NCBI GenBank assembly: GCA_012845835.1
Contig: JABAKD010000015.1
Coordinates: forward strand, 10,912,845 to 10,976,844
Direction: 5' to 3'
Length of the DNA: 64,000 nt
Source: Undaria pinnatifida
Taxonomy: Eukaryota; Sar; Phaeophyceae; Laminariales; Alariaceae
Shown: positions 63,741 through 64,000 of the stretch, one piece after another
Layout: the number at the start of each line of letters is the position of its first letter
Numbering within the stretch: the first letter of the stretch is position 1
Made by a program: the position numbers and the translations under genes
Notes under the pieces: generated by a model
Databases searched by the model: none
What the model was told of the DNA's origin: nothing
What the model saw: only the letters and a program-made list of their open reading frames with translations

Positions 63741-64000
63741 GCTCCGAACTTCACGGCTGGTTATTGCTAGGGAATAGGGCTGCCCCTCCCGTCCTGATGG
63801 CGGACGGGCCATAATTTGGATCTAGACTACTGTAGTAGTAACAAACATATAGGTATGATATGTGTGCTGTAGTCAGAATTTGGTGGCTTGAATATGCAGT
63901 TAGTTGCATACGGCTTGCACAAAATTTTAAGCACACACCCAGGCACATCCCGCCATAGCAGCTACTGCTGTCGTGAAGATATTTCTTCGAAATTATTATG
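63741..64000. other. No gene seen
   Basis: Short terminal stretch of the window with no recognised signal. Confidence 0.3.

Overview
The window is eukaryotic nuclear DNA. It has GT-AG introns, very few long coding frames, many dispersed repeats and microsatellites, tRNA-derived SINE-like repeats and an internal telomere-like tract. One spliced gene carries a CFAP97/Hemingway (ciliary) motif and another has IQ (calmodulin-binding) exons, so the organism probably makes flagella. The mix of moderate GC, GT-AG exons in long repeat-filled introns and TTAGGG-type repeats would fit a brown alga or related stramenopile. That is an inference; no marker gene proves it.

Layout. 1-12.6 kb is repeat-rich: MITE-like elements, a 41-bp minisatellite, two dispersed elements with a (GGGTC)n core, an 854-bp TA-flanked element and one isolated candidate exon (3354-3627). 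12.7-25.4 kb holds a plus-strand seven-exon gene model with consistent splice phases, two of whose introns contain huge (GGGGT)n and (GGGTC)n arrays. Its other introns hold diverged tandem satellites (20.1-21.95 and 22.4-23.0 kb), a SINE-like insertion with a 12-bp target duplication and several MITEs. 25.5-29.9 kb is repeats plus a TTGGGG/TTAGGG tract. 29.9-31.8 kb is an IQ-motif gene fragment with decaying duplicate exons. 31.9-32.8 kb holds tRNA-derived SINE-like repeats. 33.4-38.0 kb has two low-complexity candidate genes with phase-consistent introns. 38-45 kb is mostly non-coding with MITEs and weak ORFs.

45.2-59.1 kb is the most striking region: three consecutive non-LTR retroelement copies, each ending in a long (AAT)n tail, with the second and third starting directly at the preceding tail. 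The middle copy (about 12.3 kb) is nearly intact and unusually large. It encodes a predicted ~3,600-residue protein, broken by one +1 frameshift. In order it has an Arg/Ser/Pro-rich repeat region, a RING-H2 finger, at least four more Cys/His finger-like segments (two in a ~280-residue tandem duplication), a reverse transcriptase with a YLDD box, a CCHC knuckle and a restriction-like endonuclease. A RING array on an endonuclease-bearing LINE, in a copy framed by (AAT)n arrays, is the best candidate here for an undescribed system.

59-64 kb is mostly non-coding, with decayed IQ-like exons near 61.3-62.1 kb and further MITE copies. Exon boundaries are read by eye from splice consensus and frame phase; no transcript or database evidence was available.
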